DNA of 64,000 nucleotides from Mansonella perstans (Eukaryota; Nematoda; Chromadorea; Rhabditida; Onchocercidae). Position 1 is the first letter of the stretch. Every line of letters begins with the position of its first letter. Position numbers and translations under genes: made by a program. The notes beneath the pieces were generated by a model. The model did not search any database and had not been told where the DNA came from. It was given only the letters and a program-made list of their open reading frames with translations. The stretch covers positions 558,001 through 622,000 of the forward strand of contig JBAMDO010000575.1 in assembly GCA_037074765.1 (NCBI GenBank). Reading direction: 5' to 3'. Below are positions 24,522 to 40,500 of this stretch, piece by piece.

Positions 24522-25170
24522 ATTTGAAATGTACAAACTTTAAGGTACATTATGAATGCTTTTATTTTCTCTGCTTTCATATCATATTCCATTTAAAAAA
24601 TAACAGTTTGCTAAAAATATACCGTTTCCTTGAAAACAATAAGTGTTTAAATTTTAATTAAAATAATCAAAAGTTTCGGTTTATTTTATGAATAAACCAA
24701 TATTTAAGAATGATAAAGCAAAAGGATAGAAGTTGTCGTTTGCTGGATAATCCATACATCCGTACTTCCATTCGTACTTCATCGCTACCAAAAGGTTGCT
24801 AATTTAAGTTTGAATAAAAACGATGTAACTTTCTCTTCGTCAAATCATAGTTTTGAAAGCTCTCATATCAATGAATCATTAGAGTGCTTTTAGTTGAAAT
24901 AGCTTGAATTCAGATAGTAGCCAACAACTGCGCTTAACAGCTGATCGATTGGCTATACATGATCGAATATTGTCAGATGAAGATGACCGCTGGAGGTGCA
25001 ATTATGAAGGACGGCAATCTGGACAAAAGATTTAATTTTACTTACTTTTTTGAAGTGCCCATATTAGATAATCGAAAAACGGAGTTTAAAATAAATCAAA
25101 CCGAATTTAATGGGATCATTTCCAATTAAAATTTGATTAATTTAATTATACGGTATCATAGCATAGTAAA
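24522..25170. other. convergent intergenic region
   Basis: About 650 bp between the membrane-protein stop (+) and the collagen stop (-). No exon, RNA gene or repeat seen. Confidence 0.45.
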
Positions 25171-27377
<2,207 letters not shown>

Positions 27378-27395
27378 CCTGTATCAGAAATTAAA
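27378..27395 (-). promoter_or_regulatory. likely spliced-leader trans-splice acceptor of the collagen gene
   Basis: On the minus strand TTTTTAATTTCTGATACAG ends one base before the start codon (G then ATG). A pyrimidine-rich AG acceptor with no exon needed upstream, placed directly at the ATG, is how nematode spliced-leader sites usually look. Inferred, not proved. Confidence 0.45.
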
Positions 27396-30300
27396 AAAAT
27401 GATAAGGGATCCGATAGATATGGTAGATATGGCAGAATATGGAGTTTCCAATCATTTGTCTTAGCAAATCTCAACTTTTATTGTTTTTCACTATCGCATA
27501 GTTGGTGAATCATTTTAAAATACAAAGAAAGATTGAGGAGGGGAAATTAAATTAAAATATTGAAATAGATTGGTTATTTAAGTGCCTTACTCATTTTGAA
27601 GTTTAAAGATTTTTAAATTTAAACAAATCATTATCTCTGTTCTCTTTTGATGAACTTTCATTCATTATTTTTATTTATAATATTTCGAAACATTTTCATT
27701 CCTTATCATTTATAGTACTTTTCAGCTTTGCATATTTCACACTTCATTAAATAAATAAATCAATTAATCAAAAAGTAGTGCAATCGATCTTAGAATGGAA
27801 TTCTTTTTTGAGCTGAAATGTTTTTTTGCTTTTTTCAAATACTTCACTAATTTAATGAAAAATCTAAGACTAATATGATATTTCAAATAAGCAAAAGAAG
27901 AGAGCATGGATGGCATAAGTTAACAAAAAAAATGAAAATTAAATTAAAAAAAAATGAATATTACATTGTAATATTAATTTTTTTTAGCATCTCTTTGATG
28001 ATCCACAAAATGTTCCGGAATGAGATGATGTCACACTGAATAGTTCTAAACCTGATATGATTCAATGATATAATATTGTATTTTTTTCTACTTTTTGTAA
28101 ATCACTATTCTCCTCTTGACAATATCAAGCTCATTATTGTTAACTATTATCGCATTATTGTTATGTTTATTGATAAATCAGCCCATTATTGTAAATCATT
28201 TCTCATATAAAAATTAAATTTTCAAAAGAAATTTAAAAAATTTTTGTTGCTCGTTTTCGAAATTATAATAAGAAAAAAAAGGCATTTCGAGAGGTCATAA
28301 ATTTCGACGAAATAGGAGAGAAACGACAAAGCAGAGATCAACTGACCGCATATAATAATTGTATTACGTGAGATGATGAGATAAATTTGGGTTATTGGGT
28401 GCATGATAGGCTGGCAACAGGTGCATTTTTCAATTCAGCATAGCAACAATAATAAATTGATCCGTTTTCCTTCTCAGTTATCAGAGTCAGATGAAATCAT
28501 CAAATAAATAAGTAGTATGTACTGATTACCAACCCTTTAAAACCTGAGCAATGAGAATTACAATACTGTTAAGGTCATTGGTTCCAGGTTTGATATATCA
28601 GGCTTCTTTCAAAACTTTTCTAGGTAAAATCCCAACAGTTAACTGCCCTCATGAATTTGAGAGGTTTTTGCAGATACAATTTTTCTTTTATGAAATTAAT
28701 TTCATTCAAAAGACGAAAAATACAAAACTGCTTGATTTCAAAATACGTCGCAGAATGCCCCAATTCTAAAAATTAAAGTTGGTAAATTATTAGAATAGAA
28801 GATTTCGCAAAATTTTCATTTTAGAGACTAGAGTAAGAAGCATTTCGAAATTTTGATTTTTTTCAAAAAACGCAACAAATTGATTTTACAGGTGGATTCT
28901 GAATAAAGAATTTCTCGCTAGAATCAACGCATTTCAAACATTTTTCCAAAAAAGAAATTTTGGAAATTAATTTCATGCAGCTTCGTTGTTCAAAACAAAA
29001 CGATTGAACATTAATGCAAAAAAAGATTACTAAATAAAATTGTCAAAGAAAAAAGAGATTTCTCAGGATTCCTTCAAAAGTTTTTTTTAAGTAACAAAGA
29101 GGGGAAAACGAAATTGCGAAACTTTATTTTCTTGCGATCATTACAGAATAGAATCGGGAAACCACGAATTCGATAATTGTGTCGTTTTTATACCTGATTT
29201 GACTTTGCTTTATTATATGATGACTAGATTATGGTAATTGATATGATATATTATGCATGGTAGGCTGTTTTAGAACGAAATTTATATTTTGACAGAACTT
29301 GTAAATGTTGCAGAGAACGGACATGAAACTAATGAAGGATCAATGAAGTGTCATGTGATGTTTTATTTATTCACAAACGCATATAAATAGATGAAGAAAT
29401 TTATTAAAGTAATTCATACTGGTTATAAACTCTTATAACCATAAGAGAGATTAAGCATTAGTATTTCTTACTTGACTTGAAATATTACTTTTAAATTTAT
29501 TTCATTTTTCATTAGCAAAATTTTTGAAACAGACAGTGTTGTTCTGTCTTGAAGGATCAAAATGCCAATGATATGGATGAAATAATTACTTTTTTTCTTG
29601 ACACTACAGAGTACAATTAGATGAATTAAAGCTAAGAAACTTGTATACTGGTTAAATGTGCACTTTTAATGAATACTTAAACAAATATGCGAACCACTGC
29701 GAAGTTTTTTTACACTCAGATTGATTACAATGAAATGTAAGCTGTGGTGAAAGCGACGAGATCTGCTTCTTCCGTAATATGTCTCGAGATACTTACATCG
29801 AAAGTGAAGAAAGGTTAGTAGGCTGATTTTTAGCCACCATTAACATTAGTTCAATTTTGGAAAGGTTCATTTCTATTTGGAGCTCTGGTACCAATGGTAT
29901 GAGAGGTGCAGAGAGAAGCAGAAAGGATAATTCAAATTGCAAGTGTAAAGGAGCATGACATATCTCCATTTGCTTTGTCACAGCATGCCCGGTTACTGAG
30001 GGTTTGTTCACGATAAAATATTAATTAATTTACAATTGACTCATTGTCTATACTAAGATCTTTGATTTTTTTTTGAAAATAATTCAAAATGAAAAATTTT
30101 ACAAATTGCATCATTTCTTATACAGTTTATAATTGATTTTTCTGAAAAATGCAAATTGAAAAAAATAAACAACAAATTGTTGCAATTATTTTTTTGCAAA
30201 AATTTTTTTATTACAGTCAAATAAATCTTTCCATCTTGTTTGATTTGAGTTTTGTGTTGAAAAAATGAGTCAAATGAAATTATTCATTAAGTTACAATGA

Positions 30301-31521
30301 ATTTTCTGAAACATTTCATTTATCTCTTGAATCGAATAAAAAACATTTTTCTAACAAATTTTTTCTTTTTTATTTCATTCATTCACTCATAGATCATCAG
30401 TGGACATCCAGCTCAGATTTACTGTTAACAATATGAAGACAATTCACCCAGTTTGCTGATCCTTCGATTACTTGGTGATTTTATATCCTCAGCTCACTGG
30501 TCACTCGGTATCAGCAGTTTTCAAGAATATTTAGCAGTGAGGCAGTCACTAAAGTTAATAATTTTTCTGCTTTTACTTATTGTTGATTTATTATTTTATT
30601 ATTTAAATTTTAATCTTTGCTAATCGATGGATCACCTGCCCATGTCACCATTATAAAAAACCATCATTTCAATGGCTAATTCAAAACTACTACTTTAATT
30701 GAATATTTTTCAACTAAATTTTTCTTTTTTTTTTCGGATCAGTACTCCACTGATTCACTACTTTGTGAAATATGATTGAAAAACTCAATTCGAACTGAAA
30801 TGATCCAATACTGAAATGATCTCTCATTTACTTGTTTATATATCTTCGTGTTTTCTAAAAAAGTGGATTGCTGAAAAAAAAACTTTTTGCTAACAAGGAT
30901 AGAACTGCATGTCTTGGTATAATATTACAGCTATAGGCACTATAGGCACATATCGTCAGTAATTAATCCACTTTCTTCTTTGCATCATAGCATTTGCTAT
31001 AAAAGGGACATTTTCAGAACGGAAAGACATCTTTTATCTAGCCATACCAATCGATGTTAAGATCATCTAACCATGTTAATCGATCAATCAATATTAATTT
31101 TAATTTGCACTGTACGTACTGCGCCATAAAATTGAAAAAAGTTTATTCGAAGTTTTTTTTTTGAATAAACTTTATGATAACAAGATAAAGTAATATCAAA
31201 GCATAAATAATCATTGGTAGCGCTTCTAAATACAGAATTTCCAGTTAATTACTGCAGGCGCATAACCAATTATCAGAAGCGGGATTTGATGATGTCGGCT
31301 CTTGCATCTCTTGAAAAATCAAGAAATATCTGGAAGTGATTTCGTTAGGACTATTAATGAAGCATTAATTAATTGTTTATTTTTTTCATGAAAGTCGCTA
31401 CGGAAATTAATTTGAATGTTGAAGATTTTTCTGGTACAACAATAAAGTGGCATATGGTTACGGAAGGATTATAGATCCTGTAAAAAGAATTTGCCCGAAA
31501 ATACGTTGCATTCACATATTC
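27396..31521. other. 4.1-kb intergenic region between collagen and the ABCA 3' end
   Basis: AT-rich sequence without a recognised gene. It holds short hairpins (GGTTATAA-ACTC-TTATAACC at 29421-29440; AAAGTTTATTC...GAATAAACTTT around 31138-31173). A 72-codon hydrophobic open frame on the minus strand (30011-29793) is followed by a donor-like GATGTAAGT and might be an orphan exon, but has no other support. Confidence 0.4.
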
Positions 31522-34500
31522 TTATTTTCTTAGGAAGTTTGATTTTAAACTTTCACTTATGCTTGTTCGACTGATCACCTGGTCAAGAGTTGTTTGACTG
31601 ATTGAATAGTCCGCTGCATCTACCAATTCTGCTAATTTTCCGACCTTCTCGAAAAGCACTGACCATGTTTGTCCTTGCTGCACCGCTAATTCATAATTCA
31701 GATGCAGTATATACTCATTCTGAAATTTCTTATCAAACTTTGTAGTTATCAGAATTTATCTGGAATTCTCTTAAAAGTGTGAAGTCTTAGTACTGCTTGT
31801 AAATTTTTTCCATATCAAAATCTTCGGAGACCATTAGTCGAGCATTAGGGAACATTTTTCTTATCAGCTGTTTTGTAGGTCCAATCTGACTACTTGTGCA
31901 TAATCGTATTGCCAAAGTATATCCACTACCGTATCTGAAAATAATTGATAAAATTTGATAAATTATGATCTATTGTACTAGTAATTTTAACAGTAAGTTC
32001 AATTTTTCGCATTCAGATGCGCAATACTATTATTCCGGAATTTTAAGCACAAAGTACAACAGGTTCATAGGTAAAAACCGAATAAATCATCATCACCACA
32101 CTAGTTGAAATCGCTAATTTCAATCGATGGACTAATTTACTTTGATTTGATGTGCTGTGTGCTGCCAAGACATCGAAATTCACCACTGATCATGATTGCT
32201 ATTTGAGTACAAAGCGCATCACATTCCTCCATGTTATGTGAAGTGAGCACTAATGCAGTATCGCTTTCTCTAATCTTCAATAATTATCCTATCATTAATT
32301 GATAAAGATAAGTTATACTATGTGATAAATGAGAAAGTAACTTTGTGCAATCTTTTCCTTTCCTTCCGTCATTTTCAGGATGACTTTTGAACTTACTTTT
32401 GACAGGATATCCCAAATCAGACGGCTTGCTTTTGGATCGACTCCAGTGGTTGGCTCATCCAGCAATAGAACATCAGGTAATGTTAATAATGCGATGCCAA
32501 GGCTCAAGCGCCGTTTATTGCCACCAATGAAATTAAACTGTTATTACTATAAGATTTAACTTTTTACACTTTACGTCTTCTCTCATCTTCTCTTTTTCTT
32601 CAAATGTAAACAAATAAGGTTGGCCTGAAACAATGTCAAAAATAACTTTAAAATCCAACAAACTTTTTTCTCTCAGAAAATTTCAAATTTAGAAGTATCA
32701 TTGAAGTCTTCGTCAAAAGATAATCATATTCCAGTCGAAAAAAAGAAACTAAAGTATGCAAATTTTGTAGTAAATTTGCTCCTTGCACTCATGCAGTTGA
32801 AAATAAACGTTGTGTATTTTCAAAAGTTCATTGCCATATTCAAAATAAGTATTATTGTGACATTCTGAATTCATTGCATTTCTCGCAGTCGTTGGATCGC
32901 ATGTCAAAAAGTTCATCATGCATTTTTGCACCATTGCAAGTAATTTGTTATCCCATGCGTAGTGATATAATATTTACACTTATTTTATTTATTTTGAGTG
33001 TGTAAGGTAACCTAAGTGCCAAAGTTCCATACCACTCAGAAGTTAAAACTCTTCATATAATAAACAATGAAACGATTCGCCTGTCACTCAGTTTTCACCT
33101 GTCTGATGCAGAAAATTCACTAAAGCTGAATTTAAAATATCAAGGTTTCAATGCTGCGCATACGTCCGTACAATTCAATTTGTTGATTTAAGCTGACGCT
33201 ACTACAACATCGACAAGATTGATTCAAAAAGAGATAAATAATACAAAAGCTGTTGCCGAAATGATATTAAACGTATTTCCAAAATGATCGGTATTCCTCA
33301 TATATCCTCAGATTTATTAATATTTAATTTAGCAATTAGCTTGTTGAACGATCAATATTTCTTAAATATTTTATTCACAGGCATTGAAGACTTTTTCCTT
33401 GAGAAAAAGTTTAAAATTTTGCCTTAAACTTCTAGTGTTTTGCAAGTATGCGCAATAACGGTCGTAGCTTCATCCACCACTGTTCTATGGGTAGACGATG
33501 ATAAAAGTCGACATCTTCTACTAATTCTTCCACTGGTGTCATACAAACGTATTTACCGATTAGGCCCAATAGTGTCGCTGTGCCCGGATGGCAAAGGTTT
33601 GTCTTCTTAAATTCTTTCATTTGTCCAAGAAGATGAAAAACCGCTCGAGCGCCCATTTTTGCAGCGAAAAGTCGATCAAATGGTGAAGGATTACCACCCT
33701 GTTGCGTATGACCTAATATATTGGTTCGAGTTGTGAAAAGATCTTTACTTTCTTCCGTAAATAACTGCCGGATGAATTCTGAGGTGTAGTTCTTTGATGC
33801 TTTTTCATTACGTACTATCAAGTAACGCTGAGCTCCGGTTTGCATCTTTTCCGCAATAACATGTATATCATTGATTAGTTCATGCACGTCAAATCTTTCT
33901 TCATAAATATAAGCTGCATCAGCACCACTGGCCAACGCTGATAATGTGGCCAAATAGCCACAATAATTTCCCATAGTTTCAATGATGAAAACCCGACGTT
34001 TGGAACCAGTTGCTGATTGTTTGATTTTATCGATCATTTTACAAATTTCATTTAAAGATGTATCAGCACCGATAGTGAATCCTGTACCCGGTACATTATT
34101 ATTGATTGTAGTCGGAATGACACACATTGGAATCCGGAATTGTGGAAAAGTTTCACGATTTTGAGCAAATATTAGACATGTATGATAAGCATTGAAACCA
34201 CCAATTATAATCAAACTATGAATATCGAAGAGTTGCAAATTCTTAGCCATTAATGGTAAGGTATCCTTGTTAGGAATATCTGGTTGACAGCCAAGAAATG
34301 AACCTCCTTCTGCAGACCATAATGCTACATCATTCCACGCCATTTTCTGGAACTGACCGGCAGCAAAGCCTTTATTGGAATTGTAGATACAATACGGCAC
34401 ACATCCTTGAAGGATAGCCATTCGGACGCAGCTCATTACAGCTGCATTACAACCAGCGCACGGCGAACCAACATTCATAATAGCAATATTAAAGCCCTCC

Positions 34501-37500
34501 AACGCCATTTTATGTTCACGGATTTTGGATAGGGAATGATACATTTCTACATTACGTCGAAAAGCACGACCACGTAATTTTAGAGCTGTTGGCCAATCCT
34601 TTACGTCCATTGCCGTCTTGACAGCTTTCGTGCGTTGCACACATTGCATCAGCGGGATGCGAACCATCTGATTTCCATCAATTGAAACAACGCAGGGCTC
34701 CGATTCTTCGTTCATTTCCATTAATGCTATCGTAGCTTCTGCTCCCATTCTACAGCCTAGCAACCGATCGAATATAGACGGACTACCACCACGTTGAATA
34801 TGTCCTAAGATTGTGATGCGAGTATCATATTTCATATTCTTTTTGATCACATCCCGAATCATATTTGATGTTATTGGAGTGCCGTTGTGATCAATGGCTC
34901 CTTCGGCAACAATCACAATGTTAACACGATTTCCATCTTCACGCATTTGTTTCAGTTTTTTGCACAAAACACTTTCCCAGTGAGGAGGTGGTGGCCATTC
35001 CGGAATGAAACAGAAATCGGCATCCAATGCCAATGATGCGGCTAATGCCAAATAACCACAATTGCGTCCCATGACCTGAACATAAGATTCATACTTTTTG
35101 TTTAATTTCAAATATTCGATCAAATGGGGTCCTTTTTTTTTCAAATATTTATGCAAGTTACCTCAACTACGAAACATCGTTGATGACTTTGAGCAGTTGA
35201 ACGGACCGAATCGACTGCTTCTGTGATTCGATGTAATGCAGTATCCGTTCCAATCGTCATATCGGTACCACAGAAATCATTATCAATTGAACCGACAATT
35301 CCAACAATTTGAATTGATTTACATTTTTCAGCGTTTTCTTTGGTAATAACCTTTGCCTTTAACAATTCTGTTACCAAACTAGGCCATTCATTTCTGAATG
35401 TGTTAGCTCCTGTCAACGACCCATCACCACCGATGCAAACCAGCGATGCAATACCATGTCGAATCAGATTCTCAGCTGCTTTCAATCGCCCTGCTCGTTC
35501 CCGAAACTCTTTGCAACGTGCCGAACCAATTACTGTACCACCTTTTTGGATAATATCAGAAACTGACTGCCAGGTAGCCTCTCGAATAAACTTCCCACCA
35601 TCAACCATACCCTGATATCCTTCATGGATGCAGAATACCCGTGCACCCAGATATAAGCCCACTCGAACTATCGCACGTACTGCACTATTCATTCCAGGTG
35701 CATCGCCCCCGCTAGTGAACACACCCATAATTTTCCCTTCATACTTCCCTTTTTTGATTACAGACCCTTCATGACCATTGATCACCTTAATTTGAAATTC
35801 TGTTTCGGAATGGACATCAGATGCAAGAATATCTGGTAACTTGGTCATCACTTCTTCAGTCTCAGCCATTAATTCCTAATTGTCGCTCCACTCCACCAAA
35901 TAAAATGTCAACAACTTTGTCGTAACAATTTAAAGTTTGAAATTTATACCAAACTACTAAAGCTCGAAAAAAATGTCTTATATAGCTTAAATCTAAAACA
36001 AAGTTTTTGAATATGTATATTATTCATTCCCATATTTTTGAATATGCTAATTTTAGTTCATGCAAAACTTTTACGATTCCAAATAATGTAAAAAAAATAT
36101 AATTTAAGAATTATGCTATAGGAAATGTATGCAAATTTTTTCGTTTCAGGAATTCCATGACATTCATAATTAATAAAAAAAAGATCGCAATAAACTGAGT
36201 ACAGTCGTACTGTGATTATTCCACTATCAAATTAATGAAGTTTTGAAATTGAATTGCAAAAAATTATTAAATTTTACAGACACCATTAAATAATAGTGAG
36301 TTGTACGATTAGATACACAGGGGTAGAATTATTATGCAATATGTAAGTCATAGAGATAAAACTAATTACATCTAGAGAAATGACAAAAGATTTAGTCATG
36401 CAAAAAGTACTACTCAAAACTAACCTGTATGTTTTAATCAGATTATTTTTATACTTGTCAAGTGCAAGTGCATGAATCATTGAATTACATATTCGCTTAA
36501 TATCGCACTCTTTGACTGCACGCAACCGTGCAAACATTTGCAATGTTTCTTGACCAGTCATTTCACCAATAAGTGCATCAAACTGTGGACAGTATCCAAT
36601 ATGATCATATGCCTTAATGAAAAGATGATTTAAAAAATGCAGCAAAAATTTTTAATATTACTAAAAATGCAGAGTGATGTAATACTGCATATCAAAATTA
36701 AATGCGAGGAAAGAACAGTATACATTTTTATTTTATGTAATTTACTATTTATTTTAAAAACAAATCAATAATTCAAACTTTTCGCCATTCTGTTTGAATA
36801 TTAAAATCATGAATGTAAGCATCACCAGCAGAGCTTTCACTCTCACCAGTTAACATTTGGAATGTTGTCGTCTTACCAGCACCATTTACACCTAAAAATG
36901 TTAAACTTTTAATTTAAAATTTATAGATTTCTAAGCAAAAATAAATCCACGTTGAGCAAAATTTCATAAATAAATAAATTCTGTTAAATTATCAACACTA
37001 ACTGCAGGAATAGTTTAATGACTAACATTATCAATTTTTTTCTAATCCAGTGTTTAGTCTGAATTTCCTTTTTGAGCAAAATACTTTGTACAAACCTAAT
37101 AAGCCGAAGCATTCGCCTTTTGCTACATGAAAATTGATCTTTTTGACAGCGTTCACCTCTCCGAACCATTTTTCAAGATCACGTACGATCAGTGAGGCAT
37201 CACTGTTTTTCATTTTACGTATCTTTTCTCTCTCCATCACAACATCCGTGTCTTCATTATACGCTTTAAAATTCTCTATGTTAGCCAACTGCAAAAAAAC
37301 AACTTATTTTCTTTTCGTTTTAAAAAAATTTTAAAATTTCTTTTCCTTTCCAATAAATTGAAAGAACCAAATGAAATAACTGTAAAGCCAGAATTGTATG
37401 ATACAATCCATCCTGTACTTCAACTTTGTCATTATGCTATTTATTTATGAAATAATTATCAGTAGTAACACGCATAAATATTAGCTGAAGAAAAACTGAT

Positions 37501-40500
37501 TCTATTCATAATCTGATCCGATTTTTCCTGAATTCTCAACTGCAACAGAATCTTCCCGTTTCTCTAAGTAAAAAATGACGCATGCAGAATATTCATTAAT
37601 TTGAAGATATTGAAGTGAGGGAAAAACGAGTGGAAATTTCAAATTCTGAGATTAAAAAAAAGAAGAAATAATCAAAGAAATAATTAAGCTTTACTACATC
37701 AGTATCTGATCTGATAGACAGCAGATTATTTGGTCACTAATTAAAGGCCAATTAACTAACCTTGGCGTCTTTGTTCAACCATCGTTTAATAATTTTAATA
37801 AAATTGGTCTCATATGCAGCAATAGCCAGCCAAAAAATAAAGGAATGAAGCAATAAAAATATAACCATTAATGCCATTCCCATTTTACCCGTACTTGCCA
37901 GCATGTTATCGACATAAAGTCGCTCTGGAACAACTCTAGGAATCATTCAATAACTTTAGAATTTTTGACATTCTGAACAGTTCAAAAATTTTCAAAAGTT
38001 AGCTTAACAATATTAGATCTGAACGATATTGCTTCCCTCGTCATTAATCAAAGTTATGATCTTATGCTAAATTATGATTTAATTCATGCATTTTTCATTT
38101 CAATTCACTAATCATTTTATTTTTCTCTATTGCTTGGTAAGTTTGATGAAGATTTACTTAATGATTGCATCATTTTTTTGATCTCTTTCTAAGTTTTAAT
38201 GATTTAATTATGACAATAAATAATGAGCGGAATGAATAGAAACATCTTAAATGTCATTTTTCCAGTTTCTCCCTTTTTTTTTTTATTTTATCATATTTCC
38301 GTTAAAAACATGAAATTTTGCTTGAAAGGAAAAAACCAACCATCAACGTTACCACAACATTCCTTAGCAATTTTACGCATTTCTTTAATTGAACAGTCAA
38401 TTATTCGGCATACTTCATATGTATGTTCGTTTGTGTAAGCTTTTGAAAAGCAAAGACTTAAATTGTAAGTGGGAAATAGTAATGACAAAATGATGGAAAG
38501 TATATTTGCTATATCTCTGCTCCTTGCTCTTTCAACAATGGAAACCGCTACAGCACCGATCATGCCTGTTTTAGAGAATGATAAGTTAAATAATCAGAAA
38601 TTAAAAAACATTTATTCCTGATGTGGCAATTCCTGCTAGATAGCTTACTAGGACAACTTATAAGTTTTTCACCATTCTATTTCCTGCTTATAAGGCAAAA
38701 CGTTTTATTTTAGGCCTATTTGGACAAAATGATTTGTAATAAAAGATTGTTCTTCGGTAGCTCGCAGTAGTAGAGATTAATCGATAATCGATAAGCTATT
38801 TAAATCATTTCATTTTTATGAAAGTGAAGAACAAATTAATTGAATTAAAAAATTTTACAAAGCTTCGAAAGTTTTCAAAACCTGTTACAAAATTATAAAC
38901 ACATATGGTAGCATTTCCATTAGTTGGCGATTTGAACAGTAATGAGCAGCAATAAATAAACGGTACTTCAGCCCAAGCATACAGTAACATAATCAGATAT
39001 ATCGTTAGTGTTACAGTACTGCGATTTATAAATTCCTAAAATCCAGGAATATTTGCCGAAAAGATACAAAACATGTGATACCATAACCAAGCGATATCAT
39101 TTAGTAACAAAGTATCATGATTCTTGATTTCGTGATAAACAAAGAATAAAAACTTTAATAAAAAAAAAAAAAAAAAAACTTTAAGATTTCCGAGCTGTTT
39201 TTTCTAATCGCAAAGCAGGAAGAAAGAAGATCTTTACTGAGAAAATAAATTTTGTTGCAATGCTTTAAATTAATGACAATAATAATATTTAAAGGTCAGG
39301 CTTTAACTTGACTGGAATTGAATAGTTATGAAATTTAACCAACTTTTAAATCAACTATAAAAAAAGTAGCAGTACAGAGTGAAGCAATTATGAGGAAAAC
39401 TGTAAAATCCCATAGAAATACTGTCAACCAGTAGGTCCAATGTCGCAATCCACATAATATCTATAAAAATAATTCAAAATGAGACAATGTCATAAATAGA
39501 TTTCATTGTTAATTACTTTCAATCCAAAACAAAATTTTGTACTTGAAATCGGGAATTTCAATTGAGACTTTGCTGAGGGCAAAAATAAGTCTGCATTTAC
39601 TCGTAATATTCTTACCATAAAACTGATTAATATTTTCGAAAACATTTCATCAATAATCTTCAAAAAGTTAACACAGTACCTGCATATGCTTTGATTTTAT
39701 TGTTCTCTCGTATATAATGAAATTAATAAAACTTGCAACCGTAGCGCTCAATGACATGATAGCTGCAAAACCGACTGTCAACGCTGCTTGATTAATGACA
39801 TCCTGACTACTGAGAGTATCTGTAGCTGCTGGAGGTAATGGATGATTGCTGACCTGTTTAAAAAGAAAAGCAAAATGTAGTGTTACAATGAGTTTTCTTT
39901 TCGGAAATCTTTATTTTTATGTAATTAATCTTAAAACAATTTTTTAAGTGAAAAGTCAGAAATTAAATTAAATCGAATTAGTTAAATTTGTTTCATCAAT
40001 TATACATAAACTATTAAATGGTTGGAAAATATTTACCTTTATAGAGATATTTCGTTCAATATTTCTATTTATAATTGCTATATCAGCAAGATTAATTGCT
40101 AGCGCTGGCGAATGGAATGCAAAATTATTGAACATTGCTGAAGAGAAATTCATTAATCATTTTACAAATTAATTAATTCAATTCATTACGACGGTATCGT
40201 AATTAGAGCAAATAACAATAAATAACTTACCAATGAACACATCAAAACCGTTGAAATAATTGTATGCAACTGGATTATGCAAACCAAAGCTACGATCTTT
40301 ATGCTATGAAATGAGAGTAATTAATACGGTATAATTAATACGATTCTAGAATTTTCATTTGTTATTACTAGCCTTTTTTCTAAAATAAATCGAAATTATG
40401 GCCATTTTGCCTTTGCTACAGTAATATTTTAGTTTAGAATAAATACTTTAAGTGTATTTTTTTCAATTTTTCGATTAAAAAAATTCATCGAAAACTCATC

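Noticed and set aside
29793..30011. 72-codon minus-strand frame with a hydrophobic core and a GATGTAAGT donor at its end
   Set aside because: No partner exon, homology or start context; length is within chance for AT-rich DNA.
32749..32934. Cys-containing minus-strand frame between PFK and the host 3' exon
   Set aside because: The Cys spacing suggested a small secreted peptide, but there is no signal peptide, no acceptor and no supporting exon.
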